Assembly (NCBI GenBank): GCA_036785705.1
Contig: JAWUZG010000052.1
Span: 2,604,001-2,668,000 of the forward strand
Direction: 5' to 3'
Length of the DNA: 64,000 bases
Origin: Acanthornis magna
Taxonomy: Eukaryota > Chordata > Aves > Passeriformes > Acanthizidae
Part shown: piece by piece, positions 27,500-38,659 of the stretch
Layout: every line of letters begins with the position of its first letter
Position numbering within the stretch: position 1 is the stretch's first letter
Program-made: the position numbers and the translations under genes
The notes under the pieces: generated by a model
Databases searched by the model: none
What the model saw: only the letters and a program-made list of their open reading frames with translations
Told to the model about the DNA's origin: nothing

Positions 27500-27600
27500 G
27501 TAGCAGGCTGAGGGAGTGGAAAGAAGGAGAAGTTTGCGTTGACTCATCATGCACACACTTATTGAAACTTCTCCTTCTTCCCAGTCCTTTGGCCTGCTGC
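27500..27600 (+). ncRNA. Candidate pre-miRNA-like hairpin
   Basis: Bases 27500-27535 pair with 27565-27600 without a single gap, leaving a 29-base loop. Of 36 stacked positions, 30 are Watson-Crick, four are G-U (27501/27599, 27509/27591, 27510/27590, 27512/27588) and two are mismatches (27516/27584, 27520/27580). The 5' arm is purine rich (GGAAAGAAGGAGAAGTTT is its inner part) and the 3' arm pyrimidine rich. The four G-U pairs exist only if the plus strand is the RNA; on the minus strand they become A-C mismatches. Size and stem length suit a pre-miRNA. It could also be an inverted duplication or the relic of a palindromic element. I recognise no known microRNA seed. An AP-1-type TGACTCA lies in the loop (27540-27546), so the DNA might instead act as an enhancer. 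Confidence 0.35.
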
Positions 27601-30600
27601 CTACATATATTATGAGGTTTTGTACAGGTGTTCACCCAATTTCAAACCCAATACAATGTTTGAGTTGTCATTCCCTTTCCAAAAGCTGATCTCTCTTTTG
27701 ACAGAATATGCTTTGGAGCTGGTTTTTGAAATAATCACAGACTGGCTGCAGTAAGAGCCAAGAGACAGGGGACCTAAGATTTTAGCTCTTCACAGCTTCA
27801 GGGAATTGAAGCCAAGAGATATTCTATCTCAGCACAACCTTTTCCAGGGGATACTTTTGGGAAAATTTCTCCCCATTCTTACTTGAGCACAGCCATGGCA
27901 TGAGAAAAATACACAATCTCACCCAGTTGTAAAAAACAATTAAGAGACTGGCTGCAGCTGTGGTCCAAACATGACTTAAGAATGATGAAGTTTTTATATT
28001 ATGTCTTTTGTCCTTTTGTACTGAATTTAGTTGACAGGTACTTATTTATTCAGCAGAGAAGTATATATTTCTTTACATGTGCAATAACACTACTTCAGAT
28101 TCCCCAAGAAAGCTATGGATACCTCAAGCAAGGGAAACATCATTTCTGTGACCATTGAAACTCAAATTATACCCACATGTTATGCTAGGGGTCTGAACCT
28201 CTGTTGGCTGATCACCTCTATAAAGCTCATAATATATTTCTAATGATTTATCAAATGAGGTCAACAAATACCTATTTATTTATAGCTTCTGTTATACATC
28301 TTTCTTGAGGGGTGTTGAGAAGTTCCTCAGAAAAAAACTGATTTCCTCCTGTTCTGGTGGTGAAAATTAATTGCAATAGATAAACTTCTGTTGTCTCCCC
28401 TAAGAGAGTGAGTGAGTCTATAAATACATTATTTCTGATGTTTCTCAGGATGCAAGTATTTAAAATAAGTTTGGTCTTAAACATACAATTCATATATGCA
28501 GCGTTTGAACACAGTGTTCTTCTACTTGGCTGTTTGCATATGTGCAGCTACATTCTATTTCCTCTTTTTGCTTATCTTAATCCTAAGTAATGAAAATATT
28601 TGGATGGTCATCTCTACTTTGGAAGGGAAACAAACAGTGTAAACATAGAAACGAACAAGGATGTTTGAGGGATTATGGGTGATGATTAAAACTAAACAGA
28701 AGAAGGAGAAAGTAAAGACTTTAAAAACGATCTTAAAGGAGACAAATGGGAAAGGAGGGCAAATGAGAAATAAAATTGAAAGCAGTCTGTAAAAGAAAAA
28801 AGGATCCACACTGGGGTGAGAGAAAGCAAATGACAGGGAAGGGAAAACAAAGCAAAACTGACTGAAGTGGGATTAGAGAGGAAAGCTTCACATGTCTCAG
28901 GGTCTCAGTGTGTGGGTTTTTGTTTGTTGGAGTATTTTTTAATTTTTTTAAATGCCTTCACAAGGAAGGGGGGACATTTTACTTGCAATAATATCACCAA
29001 AGTATGAACATTCTAAAAGCAATAAGATGGCTTGAAAAGTGTGTTTATTATAATAAATACGTGAATGAACCCAGCTTGATTTCATTAGTATACATTTGCA
29101 ATAATAGCAGCAACAGCAGCAAAAACAGTGGAGATTTTTAGAGGAAGTAGCAAGAAATATGAATGATAAATGAACAACTAATTTTTTTCTAAAAAGAAAC
29201 ACTCAAAGGAGAGGGGGAAAAAAAGATATAAAACTAGAGAAAATGAAATTCAAGTATGACACTGGGAAAGGGGGTGGAAGAAGATAAAAAATAGACTATA
29301 ATTACCTACCAATCATTTTTTAAATTTGTGAATGATATCATCCATCTTAATCTCACCACAATATCACATCTGAGTGCCTAAAGGCCAGAAAGGGTTTAAT
29401 TTCACCCCTTCCCCCCAAGAGGCAATTAAGAGATGATGACATCAAGTCATTATCCCTGTTTAGCACTTTGCTTTTCCTGTGGCAGCAAGAGAACTGTTTT
29501 GCAGTGGACATTCAGTGATCAAAGCCATTTTCACATTAATTTAGAAACAAAACTATTTTTGCTTTGTTTTTCATTTTTTTAATAAACCTTAAGACCCATG
29601 TATCTATGAAGGGTTTGTCTGACAGATTTATAAGTAACATTATTTATACACCTAATTAAGCTCTAATGACCTCCTACAGAGTTGTCCTCAAAAGAGAAAC
29701 AAACAGGATAAGAAATATTGAGGGGAAGAGGGATTAGCCTTCAGAAGTATTTTGTAACATTGGAGAAACTATCCTTGTGATATTAATGAAATGAAGGCTG
29801 AGTATTATGATAGGGAAGACAATAAATAAATAGAGATAAAAATAATCCCAGTTTATAATCCTATTATAAACTCTTACAAGAGGTAAAACTTTTCTGCAGA
29901 CCTTGCAGAAAGGCGGGAAGTCGTATTTCAAGAAAAGATAGGTACAGCGTGGTATCTTCATTGACACTTATTTTATTTTTTTTAATTATCCAAAATTAAT
30001 CTGAATAAATTAGCACAATTGTGCTGTCTGATGCAAAGAAGGTGAAAAGCCTCCTGATTACTGTTAGGAATCCAGCAATAGTGAAAATTGGAGTTTTAGT
30101 GGCATTTCTAAGACCATCTGTTCTGGGATCCGTAGGGCTGACAGTGCTGCCTTGTGTACCTTGCAGAGAGGTAATTACATCATGGTGAACAGCAAACTAT
30201 CACCATTTTTCATCATACTTGCAATGATTTTGGTGCTGCCAAAGTTTCTGGCCTTATACAAACTGCAGATAGTATTTTCCCATTCATGTTGTCCCCGTCT
30301 CATGTAACATGAAAACTTTAATGGGAAATGTACTGGTGAACTCAGTCTTATTTTCAATCATCATATAAACACTTCTTGGACAATGAAATCTCAACTAAGT
30401 TATTTTTATGATTTTTTGGGGCACAAATAGTACTTGCCAAAACATTCATCAGGTTTATTGATCTGCTTTCTGGAATAAACTAGATATAGAACAAGTCTAC
30501 TGTAATTAGGTGCATGATTTTTTTTTTGTAAAATAATAACGAGAAATCTTTTTTTTAAATGTACCTGAGAGAGAAGGCTAGATCTGAAGAGAATACAGAA

Positions 30601-32474
30601 AATTATTATTGGGTGAGATAGGATAAAATCCAGAGAGCAGAGCAAGATCAAAAAATGAACAAGAATCTGTATATACTGCGGAAGAAGACATGAAAATATA
30701 TTGAAGCTTGAGGGAAGGATGGAATGGAAAAGGACAAAACTAATAATTTATTTACCAATCCAGTCATTTAAAATTCTAATTTATGTACCCATCTATCTCA
30801 CACTATGCTGTGTGTGACAAAACTTTCATCAATACAGTATAAAGACATCAAGTCCTTGAGCTTTGTCCTCCCCCTCCTCCAGAAGCACTGGAGGATATTT
30901 TATTAATGATTGCTCCAGCCTCAGATCTCCCCCTCCTGAAGGTGAGGAGGCACTGAAGAAGCTGAACAAGAGCTGTTATTATCATCCTCGGCTCTGATCC
31001 CTTTACTTCAGTCTGTCTCTAGAAATGGGTTTCAAAATACCTGAAGAGAAATGAGCTCACTTTTATCAGCTGCAAAAAACCAAATACCACTACCAACCAC
31101 CCCACAATAAAGCAGTCTCAAACGAACTCATTTCTTTCAGGACACTTTCTTTTCCTGATGCTGCCAGCAGGTAGATCTATGGCTGTGTAACTGCTCTAAC
31201 CTTGGCCCACGCTGGCAGCTGTAGAGCAGAGCAGAGTGTGCTGTGGCATGAGCATGATGGTTCCCATCTGCTTCCCTCAAGGGACTTCTGTGTCCCTCTA
31301 GATGTAGCATCACAGCACTGGGCATTAGGCAAGCCTCAGTGTTCCAGTGCATTGTACTGTGCCTCCAAAGGCTGTGTTTATGGGGTTAATGACCCTTCCT
31401 CCTGCTCTGCAGTCTGACCCCATGATTTACACGTGCTAATAATCAGATCACTTCATATTACACAGACATGTTTTTATGTCTCCTACCTACATATATTTAA
31501 TTCTCAAAAATATTTTAAGAGATCAGTTGAAACCATTATATTCACTCTATCTAATATTCTTAAACTGAATTTCAAAGCATGTTATAAACTTATTACTCTG
31601 ATGTTTCAAAAACTGAGGCCACCACACCCCAATAATAAGTGAATCACTTTACTTATTAATTTTATAGGTGGGACTGAAACTCTCACTATAGTAATTTATA
31701 ATCTGGCATTATCTAAATTCCTGCAGAGAAATATACAGCATAAAAACACTTGAGATGAGCTGAGAACTTGAAAATAGATTTATCAAACACATAATTTGAT
31801 AAAACACGACAGGACTTGTTGAATATATTTCATCAACCTCATGTGAAACCTCATAGTAACATAAAATATTAAAAGAGAACAGCCTTAGAAACCACTCACA
31901 GCTGCTCAAAGCAATGGCAAATCATGACAATAAAGGCAAATCTGTGATCAGAATGGTCAACTCAACAAGAGTGAGATTTTCTACAGGTAGTTCTATGTAC
32001 CCACATCACTTCATATTGTAATCATCGCCTTGTTAATCCACTTTCAAGAAAACCAAACAAATAAGCATAGCATATATTGCAAACAAAAATATCCATTTAA
32101 AAAAAGGTATTTAACCACTACAATGTTACAAACATACCAGAATCCTAACTAAAATAAACCTCATTCAGAATGCTATTTGATTTTATTAATTGCCTTTATG
32201 TTTCCGAATCTAATTTTCCCTCAGGTTATCATACGACTAGCTTTTCCAGCTTAAAAGCATATTCTTTTTCTATGTAACACTAGCTATGACTTGCATGACA
32301 TGTTTTTAGTCAAATTTTAACATTCTCAGGTGAAAAATCCTTAAAGTGAGAGATTATACTTGTGAGCTCTTCGCATTCTTGTCTGTTTTACTCCCATTTT
32401 CTTCAATTCAAACACTCTGTAAAACAGTCAGTCTTAAACTGATAATCTGAAATCACAAAGCAACCTGAACTTGA
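27601..32474. other. No gene seen
   Basis: AT-rich unique sequence between the hairpin and the TAS2R locus. A slightly more GC-rich patch at 31130-31420 has no recognisable coding or repeat content. Two CTCCCCCTCCT-type motifs occur at about 30867 and 30928. Confidence 0.55.
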
Positions 32475-32510
32475 TTTATTATTTAAGTACATTTTTTCAT
32501 ACAGTGCATT

Positions 32511-32516
32511 TTTATT
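32511..32516 (-). terminator. Possible poly(A) signal of the TAS2R locus
   Basis: An AATAAA hexamer on the minus strand lies about 180 bases past the TAA that ends the TAS2R frame; a second one lies at 32475-32480. Either would suit a single-exon receptor mRNA. No U/GU-rich downstream element was assessed, and the hexamer is common in AT-rich DNA. Confidence 0.3.
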
Positions 32517-32696
32517 CTCACTATATTAAGATGGAAGGAGCTAGAGTGGTGCACAAGTAAGGCAAAAATGCATGTTATTTCAGATGCTCTGAAATGTTGA
32601 GGAGAACTAGTCACAGAAATCTCTGGAAGATGAAAGTTACCAGTCAAGAAAAAAAGACAGTGGAACAATTCATGGCGAGTCTTGATTTCAAATCTC

Positions 32697-33662
32697 TTAC
32701 TGGAGAGTGTTTTTCTCAAGCCTGGGACTTGTAGGTATGTCTATCAAATGGTACTTAAAATGCAGGCAAAAGTTCCTAAATGACAATTTCAGTTTTGAAT
32801 TGACTGTGATCAGGATAATTGAGTGCATGGAAGGATATGCCCCAGCTACAACTAAGGATACTGCAACTTTCACAAAATCTTTACTTTGAGATGTCGACAG
32901 GATCAAGAGGATTTGAGCTACAAAACTGGAAAGATACAGGATTAAGAAAGAAATAATGGATTTAATGGCAGTTAGGTGAACATCAAATATGGCATCCCTG
33001 AAAGTATCTGCATAGCATTGCATCGTCTTTCTGTGTTACCACAGAGAAGTAATTAACAGAGCTGATGACACCACAGAGAGTACTAGAGGGAAAAAGCACC
33101 CTACAAAGTAAAGAAGCAACAAATAGAGATATGAACTATCCCAGTTCATAATATGAACTGTGCTGTTTTCTCTGCAGTTCCCTGCTGAGCTGCAGAGGTA
33201 AGTACTGGGTGTAATCCATAGCAAAGGAAGAGAAGTCACAGAAGAGATCACCAATGATCCAAGAAGAAGACATGGGACCATTCCAGCTATTCTGCGCTTG
33301 ATTTGCAGCAGCAGCCACTGGGTGACATTGATTGTTTTTACACAGTAGAGTACATAGAGCCAAGTACTGAACCACAAGCTGGAATGGTTTACAAACATCC
33401 ACACAGCACCAAAGTCTTTGTACACTGAAGCCAACTTAAACACATCTGCAAAGTAGAGACTGTGGATGTGCATCAGGACCACCACCTGCAAGATAAATCT
33501 TGAGGCGCTCAGAAAGATCAGGATCATATCAGCAGAAGAAATTTTTTTGTTTCTGATCCAATTAATGATATTAACAGTTGTAATAAATCCATTTCCAATA
33601 AATCCAACAATAATTTCAATAGCTACAATGCTGATTGAAATGACAAGAACTGGTGGCAACAT
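32697..33662 (-). pseudogene. Bitter taste receptor (TAS2R family), one in-frame stop
   Basis: Class T (TAS2R) seven-helix receptors sense bitter compounds at the plasma membrane of taste and other chemosensory cells and signal through gustducin-type G proteins. Seen: one frame of 321 codons with no intron or frameshift. TM1 has the GNGFI motif (residues 23-27); TM2 ends LSASR (51-55); TM3 carries WFSTWLYVLYCVK (97-109); extracellular loop 2 has a glycosylation sequon N166-S-T; TM5 has FPLVLS (191-196) and ends SLW (206-208). Codon 209 is TAA (33036-33038). The same frame continues with TM6 (IKSIISFLILY, 233-243) and TM7 (PSMHSIILITVNSKLK, 277-292). The start fits the short extracellular N-terminus usual in the family, and the length is normal. 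A product ending at 208 would lack TM6 and TM7 and should be inactive. Family assignment is firm; the subtype (avian TAS2R40- or TAS2R7-like) cannot be settled by eye. A fixed pseudogene, a null allele or a base-call error all fit the stop. Confidence 0.93.
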
Positions 33663-33760
33663 CTTGCTGCTTTGGCCACTTCTACCTGATTAGCCTGTGT
33701 AGCTGTGCTAGAAGTTGAGCAGTTCTGATGGTACCTGACTAGTCCCAGCTCCTGCCTGCT

Positions 33761-33770
33761 CCCCTTATAT
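33761..33770 (-). promoter_or_regulatory. TATA-like box upstream of the TAS2R frame
   Basis: The minus strand reads ATATAAGGGG here, about 100 bases before the TAS2R ATG at 33662. That spacing allows a start site near 33735-33740 and an unspliced leader of roughly 75 bases. Position and match are seen; promoter function is inferred. In DNA this AT-rich such matches also arise by chance, although the G-rich right flank is less expected. Confidence 0.35.
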
Positions 33771-36700
33771 CTAGGAATAAAAAGACATCTGGAAATGGTA
33801 GCAGATCTGGAAATGATAGTGATAAATTATTGATGTTCTTCCTGAATGTGCAAATCAGACAAATATTTAATAATTAACTCTAACCTTTTACATGCATAAG
33901 ATTTGCGTATGCTTTTCCTTAGGAATATGAGGTAGCCGGCTGTATTAACCTTGTGTCCAGTTCTTTGTATTCTTGTCTGGAGTGACAGAAAGCTCTGTGG
34001 CTCTCTGGTTACAGCAGTACCCAACAATGTGGAGGGTGATGCAACATGAAACCGAAAGAGGCAGCAGCATGTCAGGAGACAAAAAGGTCTTTTACTGTAA
34101 CTAGTATCTTTGATGTTGTGTTGAAGGTCTGTAAATTGTAACTAGACCAGTCAGATGCAATTGCTTTAACATGTAGATTATACAGCCTCCATCCCTACTC
34201 TAAAGGAGCACTTCAGACCACAAAGCTGCATTTATCCAAGGATTATTGCTACATTCAGCTAACCACTTTTTTGTGGTCACATACACAGGATCAAAAGATG
34301 GCAGTGACTGATGAGCACTAAGGACAGGCTAGTCAAGTAGAGCAGTCCATCTAGCAGAACCCTGTTAAAAACCCCACCTTCTCCAGCTGTTTCACTATCT
34401 CAGCCTCTATCCCACCTGCATGCCACACAGTCTATTAGTCTAGATAGCGAATTTAGACCTGTTCTGCTTTACAGAGTGAAAATCTGTCATCTTTCTTCAT
34501 CCATGGCTTTGGCTAATGCTGTAATGAGCACAGTGCAGGACAGTGGTGGGCAATTTGCATCCTGCCATGGTGCTTACTTATAAAGAAATATTTCTGGTTT
34601 ACAAAACAATGTGTCCTCACCTTCTCAATCCCAGGCCGATGAATCCAACCAATGAATACAATATTGGCAAATTTATACTGTCAATATATTATTTCTTGGA
34701 ATGGAGAAATATGAAATACAACAGGGTGAGAAGCAGCTGAAATCCTTTGGCCACTGGAAAAAGTCTGAACATTTTTTAGCAGTAAAACATTTATTGTTTT
34801 TGTGGGTAAGTAAACATATATTTTTGACTCCGTTTCTCAACAAGTAAAGCCTTTCAAAGTAAAAGACAGACCAAACTTCTAATCTGGACGTGATAAGAAC
34901 TGTCAATTGGATTTACTACTTGTTATTACTTTCATGTTGGAAGTTTTTGTTGAATTGTTAAGGGGACAATAAATACTAGTTATTCATTAACCTATTGAAA
35001 TGAAAAGCTAGTTTCAAAATCTTCATAGTTTTTGTTTCTGTCAGTAGTTCATTAATATTACATTTAGATTTCATTTTAGGCCCTTGTAATCTTAAAAATG
35101 AGGAGCTTTTTTCTCTAAAAAATGAGCATACTTTTGTCATCACAACAATGCAAATTGTAAAAAAAGAATTGAGACATATTTACAAAATATAATATATAAG
35201 TTTCAGCTTTTAAAAAGCCCAAAAGAATAAAACAAACAAGCAAATAAACAAATTTAAACTAAGAACATATTGGTATGTTTACTTTTCCTAACATTCTTTA
35301 CCACAAATACTCAAAAGAGTGGAAAAGGCACATCTTACTAAGGAAAAAGTGCAACTCAATGACTACTGTGTATTTTAAAGCTATATGCCTAGAAGATTGT
35401 GTATTACATAACTATAGTAGTCAGTTACTTTAAAAATGCAGTTTTTTTAATTACTCAAGGGAACATGAAAATAACACTTTATTTGTACATACTCGTGAAA
35501 AAACAGCACTGCAATTATAAAGTGGAAGAATCTAAACCAGGTAATAGTCTAGAAAAGTGCATGACTAAAACAAATTCTCAGATGTTCCAACAGTTACAAA
35601 ATTCTGCTCTATCTTCATATCAAAACCAAGAATTTTAAAGAAAACCATATCTGAGCTTTACCTACTTATTTCATTTTCCTGTAAGTGAGACCCAAAGTGG
35701 GAACAACTTACTGAGAGCAAAGCAATATTCTTACAAAGTAACACTCCATCCTTGCGGACTCCCACCTGCTCCTTCAGAAAGCAGCGGCCACTCAGCCTAC
35801 ACACCCTGGTCATATTTAATCCTTCACAACTCAGGTAAAGGAAAGAGCCTGTTCCTCAGGGCTCTGTCAGGGACCTCAGTCTGATGTGCCCTGCACTCAG
35901 GAATGGCTTCTAAATTTTCTCTTGCTTTGTGTCTCAGTAGCTCAAGAACTCCATGATAAACTGTACTGCTATGATCTTCAGGAGCTCTGCTGAGGATTTC
36001 ACTCATGGATGCTGGTGGCGCACACGTGCAGCCACCAAGATAAAAAAAGCTGGTTTATGTGTTGCAGCAACTTTGACTTGACCACCCCGATGCTGCCTCT
36101 AGACCAGAAATGATCATGGCCTCATTTCCTGGTATGCAGATCCTTGAATGCGCTCATTGCCCTTCTTATTTTTTCCTGACCTCAGAGATAGGTGTGCCAC
36201 ATGAATGCTCTTTAGCAGAACTCCTTTTGAGCTGCAGTTAGGGCTCATGATCAGGCCAGGTTTAGTTGGCAGAAGAGACACAAAAGATCCTTCATCAGAG
36301 TTCCTTCAACTTATCCTCTGAGAGAGCATTTGAGTGAATTTATAAAAACAATTGAGTCAAAAATAAAGCAGATCAGAATTTCTTAAAAATAATCATAGGA
36401 CAATGTTAGCATGACACAAGTAATAAATACTAAAGAGAAGTGTCTGAATTTATACAATTTCCCTTGGAACATAAATCTCACTGTACCCAGAGAAGTCAGG
36501 TTCAGCTCACAGGATAATACTTTTCTTCCTTCGATTCATGCATTCCAATTAACAACAGTAATAAATATGTTTCACCATCTCCTTACAAGGGTTTTAATTG
36601 TTGAAGTACTAGAGAGCTTTTTACAGCAGAACAAACACTTTCCAAATTTTGTAAAGCACTGCCTGTTCAGGTCATACAGAGATCCACAATACACCAATTT

Positions 36701-37230
36701 ACTGGTATCTGGTTAATCTTTCAGCATTTTATTGTGAGCAAAAGTGTGTGAATATAATACTGAAAGATTTATTTCTGGTATTGTTCAGAAAATTGCAAGT
36801 CTTAGAAATGGCGCTGGTGAATCATCCAACTGTGGTCACAATTTCACAATTTTTAGTGAAAAGTAATTGTCTGTAACTTCACTGAGGATAGAAGAAATTA
36901 GAACATGTCCAATAGGACTGGCTTTTTCTTCTCATAAATTTGTTGCTACTATTTTTTGAAGCAATGGCTTTAGTTTTGGTGTGATGTGACAGGTACTCAG
37001 ACTGCCACCACCCTTCGTTCTTCTCACTCATCCCTCATGCAACAGTGCATCTTTTTGTGCCATCATGCACACCAATCAAAATGCAGATCAAATTAAAAAA
37101 ATTTAAGGCTTTATAATGTGATAGCTTCAGCACATTCAGAAAACAAACAAACAAACAAAGAACCAAAACTCAACATGTTAGAGATGCACAGGCTTCCAGG
37201 AGATCTTACAGCATCTTTCTGTGTCTAAAG
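33771..37230. other. No further receptor copy; no gene called
   Basis: The upstream flank of the TAS2R shows no second receptor copy or TM-motif remnant. A short duplicated TCTGGAAATG lies near 33788 and 33807. At 35740-36120 the base composition rises in GC and holds two weak exon-like signals described in the findings. Confidence 0.5.
37141..37159. repeat. (AAAC)n short repeat
   Basis: Nearly five AAAC units about 70 bases before the CR1 copy at 37231. Confidence 0.9.
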
Positions 37231-37541
37231 TGGCTAAAGAGAGCTGGAGAGGGACTTTTGACAAGGGGAGAGGGTGATTGGACAAGGGGAAGTGGCTTTT
37301 AACTGAAATAGGGTAATACAGATTAGATATTGGGAAGAATATTTCCTGTGATGTTGATGAGGCACTGGAACAGGCTGTCCAGAGAGCCTGGGGACTCCCC
37401 TTCCCTGGAGGTGCTCAGGGTCAGGCTGGATAGCGCTAGGAGTAACCTGGTCTAGTGGAAGGTGTCCTTGCCCATGGAAGAGGGGGATGGAACTAGGTGA
37501 TTTTTAAAGTTTCTCCCAATCCAAACCATTCTATGATATTA
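37231..37541 (+). mobile_element. CR1 LINE, 3' fragment
   Basis: It begins within the AGCTGGAGAGGGACTTTTGA block. The GAACAGGCTGTCCAGAGAGC and CTTCCCTGGAGGTGCTCAGG blocks follow, and it ends in CAATCCAAACCATTCTATGA. Only the last 310 bases of a CR1 are present. It is among the less diverged copies in the window. Confidence 0.93.
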
Positions 37542-37861
37542 CAATAACTCAGTGATGAGATCCTGCAGTCTTCCTCCTGTCCCCTATCTAAAGGCAAAAG
37601 AATACCCAGCTGTAACCCTGGAATTTCATTTTGAGATTATATTCAGAGAGAAAAATCTCAGAATAATTTCAGCCTTTTACTCACATCCTAATGATGTTAT
37701 TACTTTGTTTGACAAGTGTTGGCCATTTGCTGATTACCAGTGCGTAAGTGCACCACCACTGAATTACAGGATTTGCAGAACAGTTCAAGAAACCAAGAAT
37801 GAACATTACCTGGACCACAGAGATTCCATTTCCTGATGGAAAGAGACAGGGACAGGAGAAT

Positions 37862-37907
37862 AACTTATTATTGTTTGCTCATCCCTGAGCAAACTTATTA
37901 TTGTTTG
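37862..37907 (+). repeat. 16-base direct repeat around a small hairpin
   Basis: AACTTATTATTGTTTG occurs at 37862-37877 and again at 37892-37907. Between and overlapping them, TTTGCTCA and TGAGCAAA (37874-37881 and 37886-37893) form a perfect 8-pair stem with a TCCC loop. Confidence 0.85.
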
Positions 37908-38643
37908 TGTGATAGAAAAAATAAAAATAAAAATGTTTTATTTTGTGTTGGAGGAAGGACACTGCTTTCCAGACAATCATCATTGATTAAATTCTGGTGG
38001 TGTAAGAGGCTACAAGAGCCTCATGACATTTGTTCACCTCTACATCATGAGCTTCTTAGCAAATAAACTTTTTACAGCCTGTAGTAAATTGCATACAGCA
38101 TTTATTGTATCGTAAAGTCCACCTCTGATGGAAACCTCTGAGCACCAGCATAAGAGAGTGAAGTACAACTGGTACTAAGATCTTTATAGCAAAATAATTG
38201 AATAAAACAAATCATGGGAGAATACATTTTGTAAAAGCCACACAAACTGGCCTACAAAAGAAAGCTTGCAAAGATTATATAGGAGAACCCTCTACATCTC
38301 TTTTTAACAAACATGGCCACAATCAGCACTTTTGGTTCTACTACTGGCTTATTGCATCTGTAACACATTTTAAAATGGTTTATCAAATGCTCTTCACATG
38401 TTTGACAAGGTATAGAAGGCTTGTGAACCTCAATAAAATATCCTGTCTGTGGTAAACAGCAATAAATTATGCTGCTGTTTAATACATTCCATGCTTTTCA
38501 CTGTACAAAGAAGTAATGTTGCAAAATTTCTCAAAAATTAGTGTGAAAGGGTGATAAACTATTTTACCATTAATTTGCAAGTTATCACGGTGCTGTCATT
38601 ATTGTACTGGAGATAACACACTGTTAATTTCAGTACCACATAA

Positions 38644-38659
38644 TTTTTTTTTTTTTTTT
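38644..38659. repeat. T16 homopolymer
   Basis: Sixteen T bases followed by AGG. The tract before AG resembles a splice acceptor, but no supporting exon was found downstream. Confidence 0.95.

Noticed and set aside
32697..33023. A separate small gene starting at the ATG at 33021-33023
   Set aside because: It is the same frame as the upstream receptor part and carries TM6 and TM7; the split is due only to the TAA at 33036.
33136..33402. Minus-strand frame of 88 codons within the receptor
   Set aside because: Shadow of the TAS2R coding sequence in another phase.
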